Shown: piece by piece, positions 1 to 10,470 of the stretch | How the letters are laid out: each line of letters opens with the position of its first letter | Numbering within the stretch: position 1 is the stretch's first letter | DNA from: Candidatus Hydrogenedentota bacterium | Lineage (GTDB): Bacteria; Hydrogenedentota; Hydrogenedentia; Hydrogenedentales; CAITNO01 | Assembly (NCBI GenBank): GCA_018056705.1 | Contig: JAGPFE010000018.1 | Span: 1 to 60,540 of the forward strand | Direction of reading: 5' to 3' | DNA: 60,540 bases | Made by a program: the position numbers and the translations under genes | The notes under the pieces: model-generated | Database searches by the model: none | Seen by the model: only the letters and a program-made list of their open reading frames with translations | Told to the model about the DNA's origin: nothing

Positions 1-625
1 CCTGCTCCAGGCGCGCGGGCAGGAACCCGGAATCCCGTTCCAGCGCTTTCGCGAAACATTCCCGCGCCTTGTCCCGCTGCTCCTGCACCTGGGCCACCTT
101 GCCGGCCAGCCACCACCCCTCCGCGGAGCGATCCTCCAACTCGAGGCTCCTTCGAACGGCCGTTTCGGCTCCTGGCCAGCCTGCCGGGCCCATTTTCAAC
201 CGGCAAAGCGCCAGGTCCCGCCAGAGGCGCGCGTCACGATCACTCGTTTGCAGCAGGGATTCGAGGGCCTCCGCCGCGAGGTCCCAGTCTTCCTTCAGCA
301 TCCACGCCCGGACCTGCAGGTGGAGTCGTTCTCCCCGTTCAATCCGTTGACCCGCTTGAGAATCCAGCAGGTTCAGCGCTTCCTCCAGCCACGCGGTGTT
401 CGGCCGGGCAGTCTGGCCAGGCAGGTCCGACTCAAGGAATTCTTTCCTGGCCCGTTCGTAACGCTCAACCAGTTCCCGGGCGCGCTTGAGGGTCTGGGGT
501 GCGATATCTGGTCCACCCCCCCCGCATCCGGTCGTCAACGTGATTACCAGGCAAACCACGCTGGTCCACGTCAAGAAATGGGGACCGCCACGGACGCCGG
601 TCGCGTGTATAATGGTTCGCATCAT
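1..625 (-). CDS. TPR-like lipoprotein, truncated by the window edge
   Basis: Reading the minus strand from the ATG near 625 gives an open frame of 208 codons that runs off the left edge, so the C-terminus is missing. A hydrophobic stretch (residues 17-31) ends in a lipobox-like TTGC with Cys34 as the likely lipidated residue. After that comes charged, Leu/Ala-rich helical sequence with TPR-type spacing, including a helix with the ARECFAKALERD pattern. This suggests an envelope-anchored lipoprotein with a TPR protein-interaction domain. A second ATG directly follows the first, and I see no clear Shine-Dalgarno sequence for either. It diverges from the secreted protein starting at 815. The partner and role are unknown. 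Confidence 0.6.
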   Translation of the reverse strand, partial: MMRTIIHATGVRGGPHFLTWTSVVCLVITLTTGCGGGGPDIAPQTLKRARELVERYERARKEFLESDLPGQTARPNTAWLEEALNLLDSQAGQRIERGERLHLQVRAWMLKEDWDLAAEALESLLQTSDRDARLWRDLALCRLKMGPAGWPGAETAVRRSLELEDRSAEGWWLAGKVAQVQEQRDKARECFAKALERDSGFLPARLEQ

Positions 626-814
626 CGCAACTCGACAGGTTTTACCTTGCTTGACTTGCTTGAAACCGGTATCCCCCTGCTTCCGTCAAACGGCAACAGG
701 TTAACATACCGGGTCTTTCCCGGACAAAACGCGCGGCTTGATAACCCCATTAAATGGACGCGTGCGACGGGGTGCCATCATGACCGCGCGTAAAGTGACA
801 AGGATCGATTCTTC

Positions 815-2857
815 ATGAAAAAACACGTGTTTACGGCATTGTTGCTTGTCCTGGTACCAGGAATGCTGCCCGCCCGGGCCACGGATGATCCCCTGACACT
901 TGTTGGCGTCTCCGTGAATCCGCATCTCATGCTCGACACGATGCGTTACGCCAAGCCACCGGAGCCACCAGACGGTGCCTTGGTTACCCTCTTTCTGCGC
1001 AACGATTCCAGAGAGCCTGTTACCATCCTCCCTGACACCCCATCCCGGATCAACAGCGCGACGCCTGACGCCCTGCTCGAGTCCGGGGACATCGCCTGGC
1101 ATGATTTCCCCGGCGCCCACCCCGATCTGATTCGCGTGATCTCCCCTGGTGGCCTGACCACGTTTACCTTCAACGGTCGCAGGAAACCCTATGGTACCGG
1201 GGGAAATGTCCCGATCCAGCTCGGTCCAGAAAACCAGCCCATCTGGAATGCTTCCGTTCCTGTCGAAAACCCGGACCTGTGGATTTCAGCGGTTACCTTT
1301 TTCGCCCCGGAAAACGCCATTCTTCCAGACGAGGTGGTCATCCACGTCGCCAATGAAACGAATGAAGCGGTTACTCTCGACACCTGCGCCCTCTGGATCG
1401 CCGACAATCCCGCCCGCCCATGGGCCTTCAAGCAAGAGGTTAAAACAACCACGCTGACCCCGTTTGGTGGTAACGGGGTTATCCCTCCTCACGACCGCGG
1501 CGGTTTCTCCATCAGGACCAGGCCGTTGCCCCGAACGAACGCCGTGGTTGAACTGGTCGTGCGCCGACCGCACGGCGAACCCAGATCGATCTGGGCAAAG
1601 GTCCGCGTCAAACCCGAAGTCTTTGATATCTCCGGCGGATGGGTCGGTGGTGCAAATATACTGACGCGGGAACCTTGTCTGAAAACGCTGAAACTCCTGC
1701 ACGTGAACACGGGGCACATCGGTATAACCCCCGGGTACAGTGACACGGAGTTGTACGCGAAGTACCCGATCAAGTACTTCGGCGAACTGAAACCCTGGGA
1801 GCAGTATGACACCGACGAAATGCTGCCCAGGATTCACGGGGCCGAATTTCTGGGTGAACCGCAATATGGCGGTGGCCGTCCGGTTCCCCCCCAGGAGGTC
1901 TGGAGGCAACTGCTGCCCTACGCCACGACCCGGTTTGCCACCACCCTCACCCACAGCGAGGAACGGATCTGGCGCGACTATGCCGGCCTGAGCGACTTCC
2001 CCCACTACGACGCCTACCGCGTGACGGCTCCTTCCCCCGACCTCTGGATCAAGTATGCCGATCGATGGGGCGGGAAAAAAATCGCGTGGGGGGCTCCACT
2101 GGAAACCATCGGGGACATGTGCCGTTCCCTGCGGGAACTCAACCGGCCCGCGCCCTGCGCCTACTGGTCCCAGGGACCTTGGAATGGGTGGGGCATGTAT
2201 GGCGGCCGCCGCCGGACCTCTCCTACTCCAGATGAGATTCGCCTCCAGGCGTACCACGCCTTGTCTACCCGCATTACATCCCTCTACTGGTTCAATCTCA
2301 GCCTGGCAACCCTGGTGAAGTGGCGCGACACCATGGACGAACTGCGGCGTTGCGGCCGGGAAATGCGGGTCATCGCCCCGTGGCTACTGCGGGGAGACGC
2401 CTTTGAATTCCAGCGGTTACGCCGCCCCGATGGATCCTTTGACTGGGATATCGCGTCCGTGTGCGCGCCGGATGCCGCGATCCTGTTCGCGCTGGACCTG
2501 GATTATGTTCCAGATCCCTCGGAACGGGTCTTCAAGTTTGGAAGTCCCCGGGACGCCTCCTGGAACTTCCGCCTGCCCGCGTGGCTGCGGGGTCGCGTGG
2601 TCGACGTGTTCCGCTTCGATGCCGACGGCGTGTACGACGTCACCTGGACCCGTACCGAGGACGGCGTGAACATCACCGACCGTCTCAGTCGGGTCGGCGT
2701 CTACTTCGCGGTTACCGACGTGGGTACCCGCGCCCAGGTGGCGACTGAACGGGAAAAACTGGTTGCCGAGGAACAGGAACTAGGGTTCGATCCCATCGCG
2801 AACGACACCGATTTCGCCGTGCTGGAATCCATTCAGGCTGAAACGAAAGAAAAGTAA
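815..2857 (+). CDS. Secreted protein of unknown function, possible glycoside-hydrolase-like barrel
   Basis: The protein has 680 residues. The ATG at 815 has AAGGA about 10 bases upstream. Residues 1-22 form a classical signal peptide ending ARA, so it is exported. Residues 25-270 look beta-rich, with two Ig-like blocks containing the LFLRNDS and VVIHVANET strands. From about 275 the sequence becomes aromatic-rich with alternating helix and strand (HVNTGHIG, WNGWGMYGG, SLYWFNLS), which recalls TIM-barrel glycoside hydrolases, but I could not assign a family or catalytic acids. The C-terminal 110 residues look like a final beta domain. It is a single gene between a lipoprotein and a sensor kinase. 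The carbohydrate link is inference from fold impression and the glycosidase-rich surroundings. Confidence 0.6.
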   Translation: MKKHVFTALLLVLVPGMLPARATDDPLTLVGVSVNPHLMLDTMRYAKPPEPPDGALVTLFLRNDSREPVTILPDTPSRINSATPDALLESGDIAWHDFPGAHPDLIRVISPGGLTTFTFNGRRKPYGTGGNVPIQLGPENQPIWNASVPVENPDLWISAVTFFAPENAILPDEVVIHVANETNEAVTLDTCALWIADNPARPWAFKQEVKTTTLTPFGGNGVIPPHDRGGFSIRTRPLPRTNAVVELVVRRPHGEPRSIWAKVRVKPEVFDISGGWVGGANILTREPCLKTLKLLHVNTGHIGITPGYSDTELYAKYPIKYFGELKPWEQYDTDEMLPRIHGAEFLGEPQYGGGRPVPPQEVWRQLLPYATTRFATTLTHSEERIWRDYAGLSDFPHYDAYRVTAPSPDLWIKYADRWGGKKIAWGAPLETIGDMCRSLRELNRPAPCAYWSQGPWNGWGMYGGRRRTSPTPDEIRLQAYHALSTRITSLYWFNLSLATLVKWRDTMDELRRCGREMRVIAPWLLRGDAFEFQRLRRPDGSFDWDIASVCAPDAAILFALDLDYVPDPSERVFKFGSPRDASWNFRLPAWLRGRVVDVFRFDADGVYDVTWTRTEDGVNITDRLSRVGVYFAVTDVGTRAQVATEREKLVAEEQELGFDPIANDTDFAVLESIQAETKEK

Positions 2858-2883
2858 CCGTTCCATCCCCGTGGCGTCGTCCC

Positions 2884-5800
2884 TCAGCCCTCGGTGGAGT
2901 GTCTGTCCAGCATTTCCGCCAGTGCCCGCAGCAGGTCCGCCGCGCCATAAGGCTTGTGCAGGATCCGGCAACAGCCGTCCCGGCTCACCATTTCTTGATG
3001 GATCATGTCAATCGAGTATCCCGTGCAGAAAATGACCGGGATATCGGGGTGCGTTTCACGAATGGCATCGAATACCGCCCTGCCGTTTCGCCTTGGCATG
3101 ATGACGTCCAGGATCAGCGCGTCGAATTCCCCACCCTCGCGAAACCGTTCCAGGGCCTCTTCGCCGTCAGCAGCCTCCACCACGCGCACCCCTGCCGCGC
3201 GGAGAAAACGACTGGTCATACCCCGGACCGCCGCTTCGTCCTCCGCCAGCAATACCTGTTTCCCATTCAACCGGGCCATCAGGTCGGACCGGGCTATACC
3301 TTTCTCCTCGAAACCTTCCTCTTCGAGTTCCGGTTCCTCTTTGAGCGCCGGTATATAGATCCGCATGGTTGTCCCCCGTCCCGGCGCGCTCAACACGTCA
3401 ATGGCTCCCCCATGTCGCGTGACGATACCGTAGACCGTGGCAAGCCCAAGGCCCGTCCCTCGCCCCGCTTCCTTGGTGGTAAAGAAGGGATCAAAGATGC
3501 GTGGCAGGACTTCCGATGGAATCCCTGCGCCCGTGTCCGTAACGGAAAGGCTCACGTAACGGCCGCGCGGGATTTGCTCCATGTGCGTGGTCCGGTACGG
3601 GTGGGTGAATTCCACCAGTTCCGTCCGGATGGTCAACGAACCCCCATCGGGCATGGCATCCCGGGCGTTCACGCACAGGTTGATCAAAACCTGGTCGATA
3701 TGAGAGGAATCGGCCATGACGGGAGGCAGGGAAGCCCCCGCGTGAAACGTCAGCGTGATGTGTTCGCCCAGTACCCGCTTGAGCATCTTCATCAATTGCG
3801 TCACGCACTGGTTCAGGTCGATCGGTTCGGCGCGCATGGGTTGTTGCCGGCTGAAGGTAAGCAGTTGCCTGGTCAGGCCGGTCGCTCGATGGGACGCGTC
3901 CGCGATTTCCTGGGCCAGCGATCGGTGCTCAGACTTGGCGGGCAATTCCGTGGCCAGGATTTCCGCATATCCCGAAATGACCTGCAGCAGGTTGTTGAAG
4001 TCATGGGCCACGCCGCTGGCAAGGTTACCGATCGCTTCCATTTTCCGCGACTGGATCAGTTGCTCCTCCAGTTCCTTCTGTCGGCTGATGTCCTGACAGA
4101 CCACCAGCCACTCCGTCCGGTCTTCCGATGGAAAGTAAACGGGGGACAGGGAAAACGCGACATGCCGCCGCTGGCCGTTTTCCCCGGCAAAATCAAGTTC
4201 GCCCCGTATTTTTCTGGGTTCCTTAAACCACAGGTGGACCGGCACCTCACTACGCAGGCGGGCGTCCGGTAACTGGTCCGGCCGGAATACCTTATTTTCA
4301 GGTCCTGAAAACCAGTGGTCGAACAGGTGGTCCGCCGCGCCATTCGCGTAGATCACCTGGCCTTCCGGGTCGCAGAACAGTATGGCGTCTCCGGCCTGTT
4401 CCAGCGAGTTAAACAGGCGCCGCTGCAGAAATTCCGACTCGCTGATTCGGGAAAGCAGGTGAGCCTGCCGGATGTTCTGCGCGGCCAGCATGGAAAGGCG
4501 CCCGGCCAACTGGCTCACAAGGTCTCGGACCCTAGAGAACGCGTCACCATGCTCCTCCCCTGCTTCTATCCACGCGGCGTCGTGTTCATCGTGCGACCCC
4601 TGCTGGCAGACCGCCTCTCCGGAAGGCATGCCAACAACCCAGTATCCCAGCAGTTTCCGATCCGCCTGAATCGGTGCCAGCCAGAACCTGCAACCACACG
4701 ATCTGCAGTAATAGGTGCTGCCCGTAGACCTCTCCGCGAGGCGCTGGCGGGCAATCCGGGAAATCATCCCGGACAAACAGGCCTCCGGATCCGCTGCCTC
4801 TTTATCCGGCAGGGTCGACCGGGTGAAGGGTTTACCCTCGGCATCCAGGATAATGGCGTACATGTTATGAATACGGGCGAGGGTATCCTGCAGTTGTTGC
4901 AATTCCTCGGGATCAAAAAGCAGATCCAGCGGGTATGTTTCGTCTTCTCCGGGAGGATTTGTCAGGCTCAGCATGCGCCGCCGCATGGCCTCCATGGCCC
5001 GGGCCCGCTGCCACGCCATCAGCATCAGGTCTCCAATAATACGCAGATGCGGCAGATCTTCCTGGAGCCACGCCGTGTCCGGCGATTTCCCGCGAACCAG
5101 GAACAGTGTTCCCGCGGGATCGACGCCAGACATCAGGGGGATGACCCGCAGGCTCGATGAGGACCATCCCCGCGATTCCACCAGGTGCCGCTCAGCCAAG
5201 GCATCCTCCGGCAAGGAATCCACGCCATCAATTAACCCCACTTCACCTTTGCGTAAAAGGCCATACAGCCAGGAGAAGTCGCGTAGATCGATCGGTTCCC
5301 GCGCGTCTTCCTCCATGCCTTCCCGGGGGAACCACCGGAAAACCTCCAACGCCCTGCCCTCCGAAAGCCCCAGCAGGAGCGTTACCTGGTCCGCGCCACA
5401 GAAAAGGCCCGTGTCCTCCAGGACATGATGGATCTGTCCACGGATTTGCCCAGGCTCCCCACGCATAAACCGCATGCTCGCGGCCGTAACCAGGGCCTCC
5501 AGTTCCAGCCTGCGGCGCAGGCGCTCTTCAGACATGACGCGGGACAAGGTTGTGTCCGCGACGACACAGGCCGTTCGGCACAGGTTCCGCTCCCATTCAC
5601 GCCACAACGCCTTCGCGATGACCCTGATCGCGATGACCATGCTGCCGCCGGCACACGAACACCGGTACACGGCCACGCGGCCCGGTTCCATTCCCGACGT
5701 GGCCGGCGATTCTTGCGTAAACCATGCGTCTTGCGGCTCCACGCGGACAGTTCGCAAGATCCCCGTGAGCGCCGTCTCCCCGGTTCCATCCACCTGGAGA

Positions 5801-7413
5801 ATTTCATCGCCTGTCTCGCAAAATCGGTAGAGGCCGGCTTCCGTCTCACCAAACGCCTCGCTGAAACACCTGCGCAAGGCATCCATCACGTCTTCAACCT
5901 GCCGGGCCCGGTTCAGCCGATCCGTCAGGGTCAGCAGCAGGTGTCGCTGCTTCTCCTGTAACACCCGCTCGGTAACATCCGCGAAGACTGCCACAAACTG
6001 GCCCGCTTCCGGCGCGTACGCCCGAACTTCGTAATACCGCCCCAGTTCCTTCTCCTCGTGAACGGTCTCTGCCGATCGCCCCGTCCGGGCTACTTCTCCA
6101 AAAAAATGGATCCAGAAAGGATCTACCCCCGGCAGGACTTCCCGAATGGTTCTCCCCAGGATGGCTTCCCGTTTCAATCCGGTCATGCGCTCAAACGCGT
6201 CATTCACGGCAAGGTAACGATAATCCACCGGCAAGCCCGAAGCGTCGAAGATCATTTCGTGCAACGCCACACCATTCACCATGTTCTCGAACAGCGAGCG
6301 GAAACGTTCCTCGCTGTGACGTAAGGCCTCCTGTTCCTCCTGTTCCCGTTCTCGGACCGTTTCGAGCGCGTCCAGCAGGCGATTGATCGCCCCGGCCAGT
6401 TCTGCCGTTTCGCCTCCTTTCCCCACCGGGAATCGTTCCATGATCGGGTGGGACGGGTCCAGCCCCACAATGAATCCGCGCAACCGATCGATCGGATCGG
6501 ATACCAGGCGCGTCAGCAACCCGTACAGCAGCCCCGTGAACAGCAGTCCAACCAGCATCCCGAGCAACAATAGCCGGTACAGCAGGTCCTGGTTGGTCTT
6601 GAAAAACAGGCCAGGCGTGGTGGTCGACACCAGGGCCACCGGCAAACCGTCCAGGCCATACAGGGTGACATCCACCCGCATCCGGCCCGTGCCTTCTCCT
6701 TCCGGATAGACCCGGTACGGAAATCGCGCTTGCGATTCCGTGATTCCGCCGATATCCCCGTTCCGTTTCCCTTCCAGGCGCGCCTCCCGGATGAGCAGGT
6801 TCGACATCAGCACGTTGACCGGCGAACTGTTGATCTCCTCCAGCAGGTTCTCCAACGGTTTACCGAATGCCAGAAAACCGTTGGGCGGCGCGGACTGATC
6901 GGTTGGGGTCACGGGATACGACGCCAGGGCCCATACCCGCCCATCCAGGCGCGTGAAGCCCTTCACGGGCCTTCGCCACAACCCGTTCCTGGCAAGGTTA
7001 TCCACCATGCCCTGAAAATCATTCGGCAAGGGGCCCCTGTCCCCGGTTTTCAGGTCGACGGTTTTCCCGAGAAGTACCACGCCATCGCCACGACAAATGG
7101 CCACGAGACCGAAGCCATTACGCTGGAGAATCGCGTTACTGACCTCTGGCTCCATGTCCCGGGCCGGATCATCGGGGGCCTCTATAAACGCCCAGGTCCG
7201 GTCCCATATGGCGTAATCCCGGGTGGTGAAAGCCAGCGCGTCCAGTTCTTGTTGCACCTCCCACCGGGCCAGGATCGCCACCGCGTCCGCGTAATATCTT
7301 TCCGCGAACAGGCTGGTCGACTGAACGATGGCGCCTCCCCCTACCAACCCCGCCGTTAGTACCAGCAGGGTCATCCCGCCCATCACCAGCGCGACTTTAT
7401 TCCGGATACGCAT
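2884..7413 (-). CDS. Hybrid sensor histidine kinase (CHASE4-HAMP-PAS-GAF-PocR-PAS-HisKA-HATPase-REC)
   Basis: This 1509-residue membrane sensor has TM helix 1 at about 8-30, a CHASE4-like extracellular sensor at 35-270 (motif [10 protein letters not shown]), TM2 at about 279-302, HAMP at about 303-355 and a PAS domain at 365-485. One or two GAF-like regions follow (490-625 and 635-810), then a PocR-like domain at 825-985 with the [10 protein letters not shown] cysteine cluster, and a second PAS at 1000-1115. The kinase core has phospho-acceptor His1137 in VAHDFNN, N-box Asn1245/Asn1249, and glycine boxes DTGAGIP and GTGLGLA. The C-terminal receiver (1384-1505) has phospho-acceptor Asp1436 and Lys1487. 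No DNA-binding domain is present, so the output partner is elsewhere, or the kinase acts by phosphorelay. It has no paired regulator next to it. An extended -10 lies at about 7516-7524. Confidence 0.93.
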   Translation of the reverse strand: MRIRNKVALVMGGMTLLVLTAGLVGGGAIVQSTSLFAERYYADAVAILARWEVQQELDALAFTTRDYAIWDRTWAFIEAPDDPARDMEPEVSNAILQRNGFGLVAICRGDGVVLLGKTVDLKTGDRGPLPNDFQGMVDNLARNGLWRRPVKGFTRLDGRVWALASYPVTPTDQSAPPNGFLAFGKPLENLLEEINSSPVNVLMSNLLIREARLEGKRNGDIGGITESQARFPYRVYPEGEGTGRMRVDVTLYGLDGLPVALVSTTTPGLFFKTNQDLLYRLLLLGMLVGLLFTGLLYGLLTRLVSDPIDRLRGFIVGLDPSHPIMERFPVGKGGETAELAGAINRLLDALETVREREQEEQEALRHSEERFRSLFENMVNGVALHEMIFDASGLPVDYRYLAVNDAFERMTGLKREAILGRTIREVLPGVDPFWIHFFGEVARTGRSAETVHEEKELGRYYEVRAYAPEAGQFVAVFADVTERVLQEKQRHLLLTLTDRLNRARQVEDVMDALRRCFSEAFGETEAGLYRFCETGDEILQVDGTGETALTGILRTVRVEPQDAWFTQESPATSGMEPGRVAVYRCSCAGGSMVIAIRVIAKALWREWERNLCRTACVVADTTLSRVMSEERLRRRLELEALVTAASMRFMRGEPGQIRGQIHHVLEDTGLFCGADQVTLLLGLSEGRALEVFRWFPREGMEEDAREPIDLRDFSWLYGLLRKGEVGLIDGVDSLPEDALAERHLVESRGWSSSSLRVIPLMSGVDPAGTLFLVRGKSPDTAWLQEDLPHLRIIGDLMLMAWQRARAMEAMRRRMLSLTNPPGEDETYPLDLLFDPEELQQLQDTLARIHNMYAIILDAEGKPFTRSTLPDKEAADPEACLSGMISRIARQRLAERSTGSTYYCRSCGCRFWLAPIQADRKLLGYWVVGMPSGEAVCQQGSHDEHDAAWIEAGEEHGDAFSRVRDLVSQLAGRLSMLAAQNIRQAHLLSRISESEFLQRRLFNSLEQAGDAILFCDPEGQVIYANGAADHLFDHWFSGPENKVFRPDQLPDARLRSEVPVHLWFKEPRKIRGELDFAGENGQRRHVAFSLSPVYFPSEDRTEWLVVCQDISRQKELEEQLIQSRKMEAIGNLASGVAHDFNNLLQVISGYAEILATELPAKSEHRSLAQEIADASHRATGLTRQLLTFSRQQPMRAEPIDLNQCVTQLMKMLKRVLGEHITLTFHAGASLPPVMADSSHIDQVLINLCVNARDAMPDGGSLTIRTELVEFTHPYRTTHMEQIPRGRYVSLSVTDTGAGIPSEVLPRIFDPFFTTKEAGRGTGLGLATVYGIVTRHGGAIDVLSAPGRGTTMRIYIPALKEEPELEEEGFEEKGIARSDLMARLNGKQVLLAEDEAAVRGMTSRFLRAAGVRVVEAADGEEALERFREGGEFDALILDVIMPRRNGRAVFDAIRETHPDIPVIFCTGYSIDMIHQEMVSRDGCCRILHKPYGAADLLRALAEMLDRHSTEG

Positions 7414-7515
7414 GTTTCAGCCCTGCCCTTCTCCGGGCGGCTCGCGATACGCGCCATTCCAGGCCTGCATCCACGCGGGTTTACCCAAGTTGCCCTCAGT
7501 CCCGTTTTCGAATTT

Positions 7516-7524
7516 ACTATATCA
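7516..7524 (-). promoter_or_regulatory. Putative extended -10 promoter of the hybrid kinase
   Basis: On the minus strand the sequence reads TGa-TATAGT, an extended -10 match, about 100 bases upstream of the kinase start. No good -35 hexamer is visible. It overlaps the short space before the divergent DUF2851 gene. Confidence 0.3.
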
Positions 7525-7539
7525 CAAGTTCGGTTTTTC

Positions 7540-9000
7540 ATGATGCGAGACCAGATTACTGACATCTACGCGAAATGGTTGTGTCGTCCCGCCGGAGAGA
7601 TGGCCGATCGTTCGCCCGGCGTCGCGGAACCCACGGAAGCAACGATGCAGCAATGGTGGGCATCCCTTCCACAAGGCACCCGCTTTGAAACCGTGGAAGG
7701 CCACCGGATCGAGGTAATCCATCCCGGCATCCAGAACCGTGGCGCCGGCCCCGACTTCATCCACGCTCACCTGGCCTTCAACGGTGAACTCGCGCGGGGC
7801 AGCGTGGAAATCCATCGCACCCCCGCCGCGTGGAAGGACCACGGCCACCACGCCGATCCCCGGTACGACGGCGTGATCCTGCATGTCACGACCGAGCCCG
7901 TCTCGTCTACTGGTGTGGCCGCGCGCACGAACGCCGGACGATTCGTGGCTACCCTGGTCATTTCATCCGACACGCCCGGTGCAGCGGCATTCGCCCCCCT
8001 GGAACCGGCTCCCCTGCCGGCACGATGCCGCGCGTCCCGTTCGCCCGGCGCGAGGGACATGGAAGGATTGCTCTGGCTGGCCGCGTCCTGGCGCCTGCTG
8101 CGAAAATCCCGGGACATCGCGGAACGGGCTGCCCAACTTGGCATGGAACAGGCTCTCTATGAGCGGATTATGACCGCGTGTGGCTGGGGTGGAAACGAAT
8201 CCCTCATGGAAGCGCTGGCCCGGGCCATCCCCTGTGAACGTCTCCGCCAGATGGCCCGTCAGCATGAATACCTCCCCGAAGCCGCGCTCCTCCACATGGC
8301 GGGATTCCTGCCCCTGGATCCCCCGGAAACAATGGATCCCGCCGCGCGGGAGCACTGGGCCAGGCTCCACGCCCTCCGTGAACAGTTCCTGCCCGGCCTG
8401 AAGCGCCTGAACGGCGCGCCCTATCCCGCCCGGGGCCGTCCGCTTAACCGCCCGGAACGCAGGCTGGCCGCCGCCGCGCGCGTCATCGCCCGAACCGCCC
8501 TGCACGGTGTCGGGGAGACCTTGCTCAAGCCGTGGTACGAACTGGACGCGACCGCTCCCGCCCGGGTAATCGCACGGCTGATCGCCCTGTTCGAAGTGCG
8601 GCACGGTTTCTGGGAATTCCGCTGCGGATGGACCGCTTCCCCGCTGGCCCGGCCCGTCGCCCTCATCGGCAGGGAACGCGCGCTCGCCATGGCCGGCAAC
8701 ATCGCCCTGCCCCTGGCGCTCATCCACGCCCGCGAACGGGGCAGTATCACCCTGGAACAGCGGATCTGCGCCTGCCTGCGGGCTTTCCCCGCCGAACCGG
8801 ACAGCGCGCCGCTCAAGTGGATGCGACAACGACTGTTCGGAGGCCGATACCCCTTCCGCGCGGGTTTCGCGCTCCAGCAGGGCCTGCTGCAATTACATCG
8901 CGACTGGTGCGGTCACAACCTCACCTGCGAGAATTGCCCGGTCCCCGACGCGCTGGACAACGTGCCCACTGAACAGCCCGGTAACGTTCAATCCCGGTAG
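7540..9000 (+). CDS. DUF2851 family protein
   Basis: This 486-residue cytoplasmic protein matches DUF2851 in its N-terminal signature, including the GNR/QNRGAGPDF-type stretch with VEIHRTPAAWKDHGHH (about residues 60-105) and the following YDGVILHV. The C-terminus carries the family's cysteine cluster, CGHNLTCENCP (about residues 461-471), plausibly a metal site. The function of the family is unknown. Its start is divergent from the hybrid kinase with 126 bases between. The tail overlaps the end of purF on the other strand by 13 bases, so no intrinsic terminator separates them. I used the first of two tandem ATGs, and no strong ribosome site is visible. Confidence 0.85.
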   Translation: MMRDQITDIYAKWLCRPAGEMADRSPGVAEPTEATMQQWWASLPQGTRFETVEGHRIEVIHPGIQNRGAGPDFIHAHLAFNGELARGSVEIHRTPAAWKDHGHHADPRYDGVILHVTTEPVSSTGVAARTNAGRFVATLVISSDTPGAAAFAPLEPAPLPARCRASRSPGARDMEGLLWLAASWRLLRKSRDIAERAAQLGMEQALYERIMTACGWGGNESLMEALARAIPCERLRQMARQHEYLPEAALLHMAGFLPLDPPETMDPAAREHWARLHALREQFLPGLKRLNGAPYPARGRPLNRPERRLAAAARVIARTALHGVGETLLKPWYELDATAPARVIARLIALFEVRHGFWEFRCGWTASPLARPVALIGRERALAMAGNIALPLALIHARERGSITLEQRICACLRAFPAEPDSAPLKWMRQRLFGGRYPFRAGFALQQGLLQLHRDWCGHNLTCENCPVPDALDNVPTEQPGNVQSR

Positions 9001-10439
9001 TGAATATCCACGCTGTGATCCACGTGCCGGTTCCGGGCGGCGGGCACGTCGTAATCGGACGGTATGGCCGTGGGATACCGTCCCGTGAAACAGGCCGTGC
9101 AGAATTTATCCGGATCCTGGCCGGCCGCCCGGAGCAAGCCTTCCAGGCTCAGGTACGCCAGCGAGTCCACGCCAAGGTAATCCCGGATTTCCTCCACCGA
9201 CATGGCGTGGGCGATCAGTTTATGCCGGTCCGGCGTGTCGATGCCGTAATAGCACGAGGCGATGATCGGAGGCGACGCCACCCGGAAATGCACTTCCCGC
9301 GCGCCCGCCGCCCTAAGCATCTTGATGATTTTCCGCGCCGTCGTGCCCCGCACGATGCTGTCATCCACCAGCACGATCCGCCGATCCCGCACCACGTTCC
9401 GCGCGGGATTCAACTTGATCTTCACGCCAAAATCCCGGATTCCCTGGTCGGGCTCGATGAACGTGCGGCCCACATAGTGATTCCGGATGAAGCCCATGTC
9501 AAAGGGCAGACCCGATTCGTGCGCATAGCCTATCGCGGCGGGATTGCTCGAATCGGGAACTGCCATCACAAGGTCCGCGTCCACCGGCGCTTCCCTTGCC
9601 AGGGTCCGCCCGAGTTCCTTGCGTACCTCGTCCACGCTCTTGCCGAAGATGCAACTGTCCGGCCGGGCCACGTACACGAACTCGAACAGGCACTGCCGCG
9701 GCGTCGCCGGGGGAAACGGCCGGATCGACTCCACGCCCTCGCCACGGATCGTCACCACTTCCCCCGGTTCAATCTCTCGCACCCACTGGGCGTCCATGAT
9801 GTCCAGCGCGCAGGTCTCGCTCGCCACGACCCACGTCTCTTCCAGCTTTCCCAGCCACAACGGCCGGAAGCCCATCGGATCCCGGGCGGCCACGATGACT
9901 TCCCCATCCGTGGCCACCACGGAATACGCTCCCACCACCTGGCGTAACGCGTCTACCAGGCAGTCCGTGAACGTTTCCGCGCGGGACCGCGAGATCAGGT
10001 GCAGAATCACCTCGCTGTCCGTTGTGGCCTGGAAGATGGCCCCTTCCGCCTCCAGTTTCGCGCGCAGCAGGGTCGCGTTGGTCAGGTTGCCGTTGTGGGC
10101 CACCGCCATGGAACCCCGCGCGTAGTCCACCACCAGGGGTTGCACGTTCCGCAGGTTGCTGGATCCGAAGGTCGAATACCGCACGTGCCCGATGCCCCGG
10201 TCTCCCTGTACCCGGGCCAACTTGTGCGGCTTGAACACGTCCGACACCAGGCCCACCCCGCGGTGGGCGGTCAACATGCCGTTGTCGGAACACACAATAC
10301 CGGCACCCTCCTGCCCACGGTGCTGTAACGCGTACAGCCCAAGGTAGATCAACTTGGGTGCTTCGGGATGGCCGAAAACAGCAACCACCCCGCATTCATC
10401 GTGGAGATGATCTTCATCTCCCATCCGTGTTCGGACCAT
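8988..10439 (-). CDS. purF: Amidophosphoribosyltransferase PurF
   Basis: This enzyme makes 5-phosphoribosylamine from PRPP and glutamine, the committing step of purine synthesis. The 483-residue protein has a 15-residue propeptide before catalytic Cys16 (DECGVVAVFG), so it needs N-terminal self-processing like the Bacillus-type enzyme. The Ntn glutaminase domain covers 16-240, and the phosphoribosyltransferase domain carries the PRPP loop VDDSIVRGTT at 358-367. Cys250, Cys396, Cys447 and Cys450 sit where the Bacillus subtilis enzyme binds its [4Fe-4S] cluster, so an oxygen-sensitive cluster-bearing form is likely. It lies 31 bases downstream of purC and is probably co-transcribed with it. The identification is secure. 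Confidence 0.97.
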   Translation of the reverse strand: MVRTRMGDEDHLHDECGVVAVFGHPEAPKLIYLGLYALQHRGQEGAGIVCSDNGMLTAHRGVGLVSDVFKPHKLARVQGDRGIGHVRYSTFGSSNLRNVQPLVVDYARGSMAVAHNGNLTNATLLRAKLEAEGAIFQATTDSEVILHLISRSRAETFTDCLVDALRQVVGAYSVVATDGEVIVAARDPMGFRPLWLGKLEETWVVASETCALDIMDAQWVREIEPGEVVTIRGEGVESIRPFPPATPRQCLFEFVYVARPDSCIFGKSVDEVRKELGRTLAREAPVDADLVMAVPDSSNPAAIGYAHESGLPFDMGFIRNHYVGRTFIEPDQGIRDFGVKIKLNPARNVVRDRRIVLVDDSIVRGTTARKIIKMLRAAGAREVHFRVASPPIIASCYYGIDTPDRHKLIAHAMSVEEIRDYLGVDSLAYLSLEGLLRAAGQDPDKFCTACFTGRYPTAIPSDYDVPAARNRHVDHSVDIHYRD

Positions 10440-10470
10440 GAGGACCTCTCAGTCGCCGGGAGCGATGGGA

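Noticed and set aside
1286..2257. Minus-strand frame of 323 codons inside the secreted protein gene
   Set aside because: It is antisense to a gene with signal peptide and ribosome site; no recognisable motif.
2899..4272. Plus-strand frame of 457 codons opposite the histidine kinase
   Set aside because: It lies over the catalytic and receiver domains of the kinase; Arg/His/Gln-rich shadow composition.
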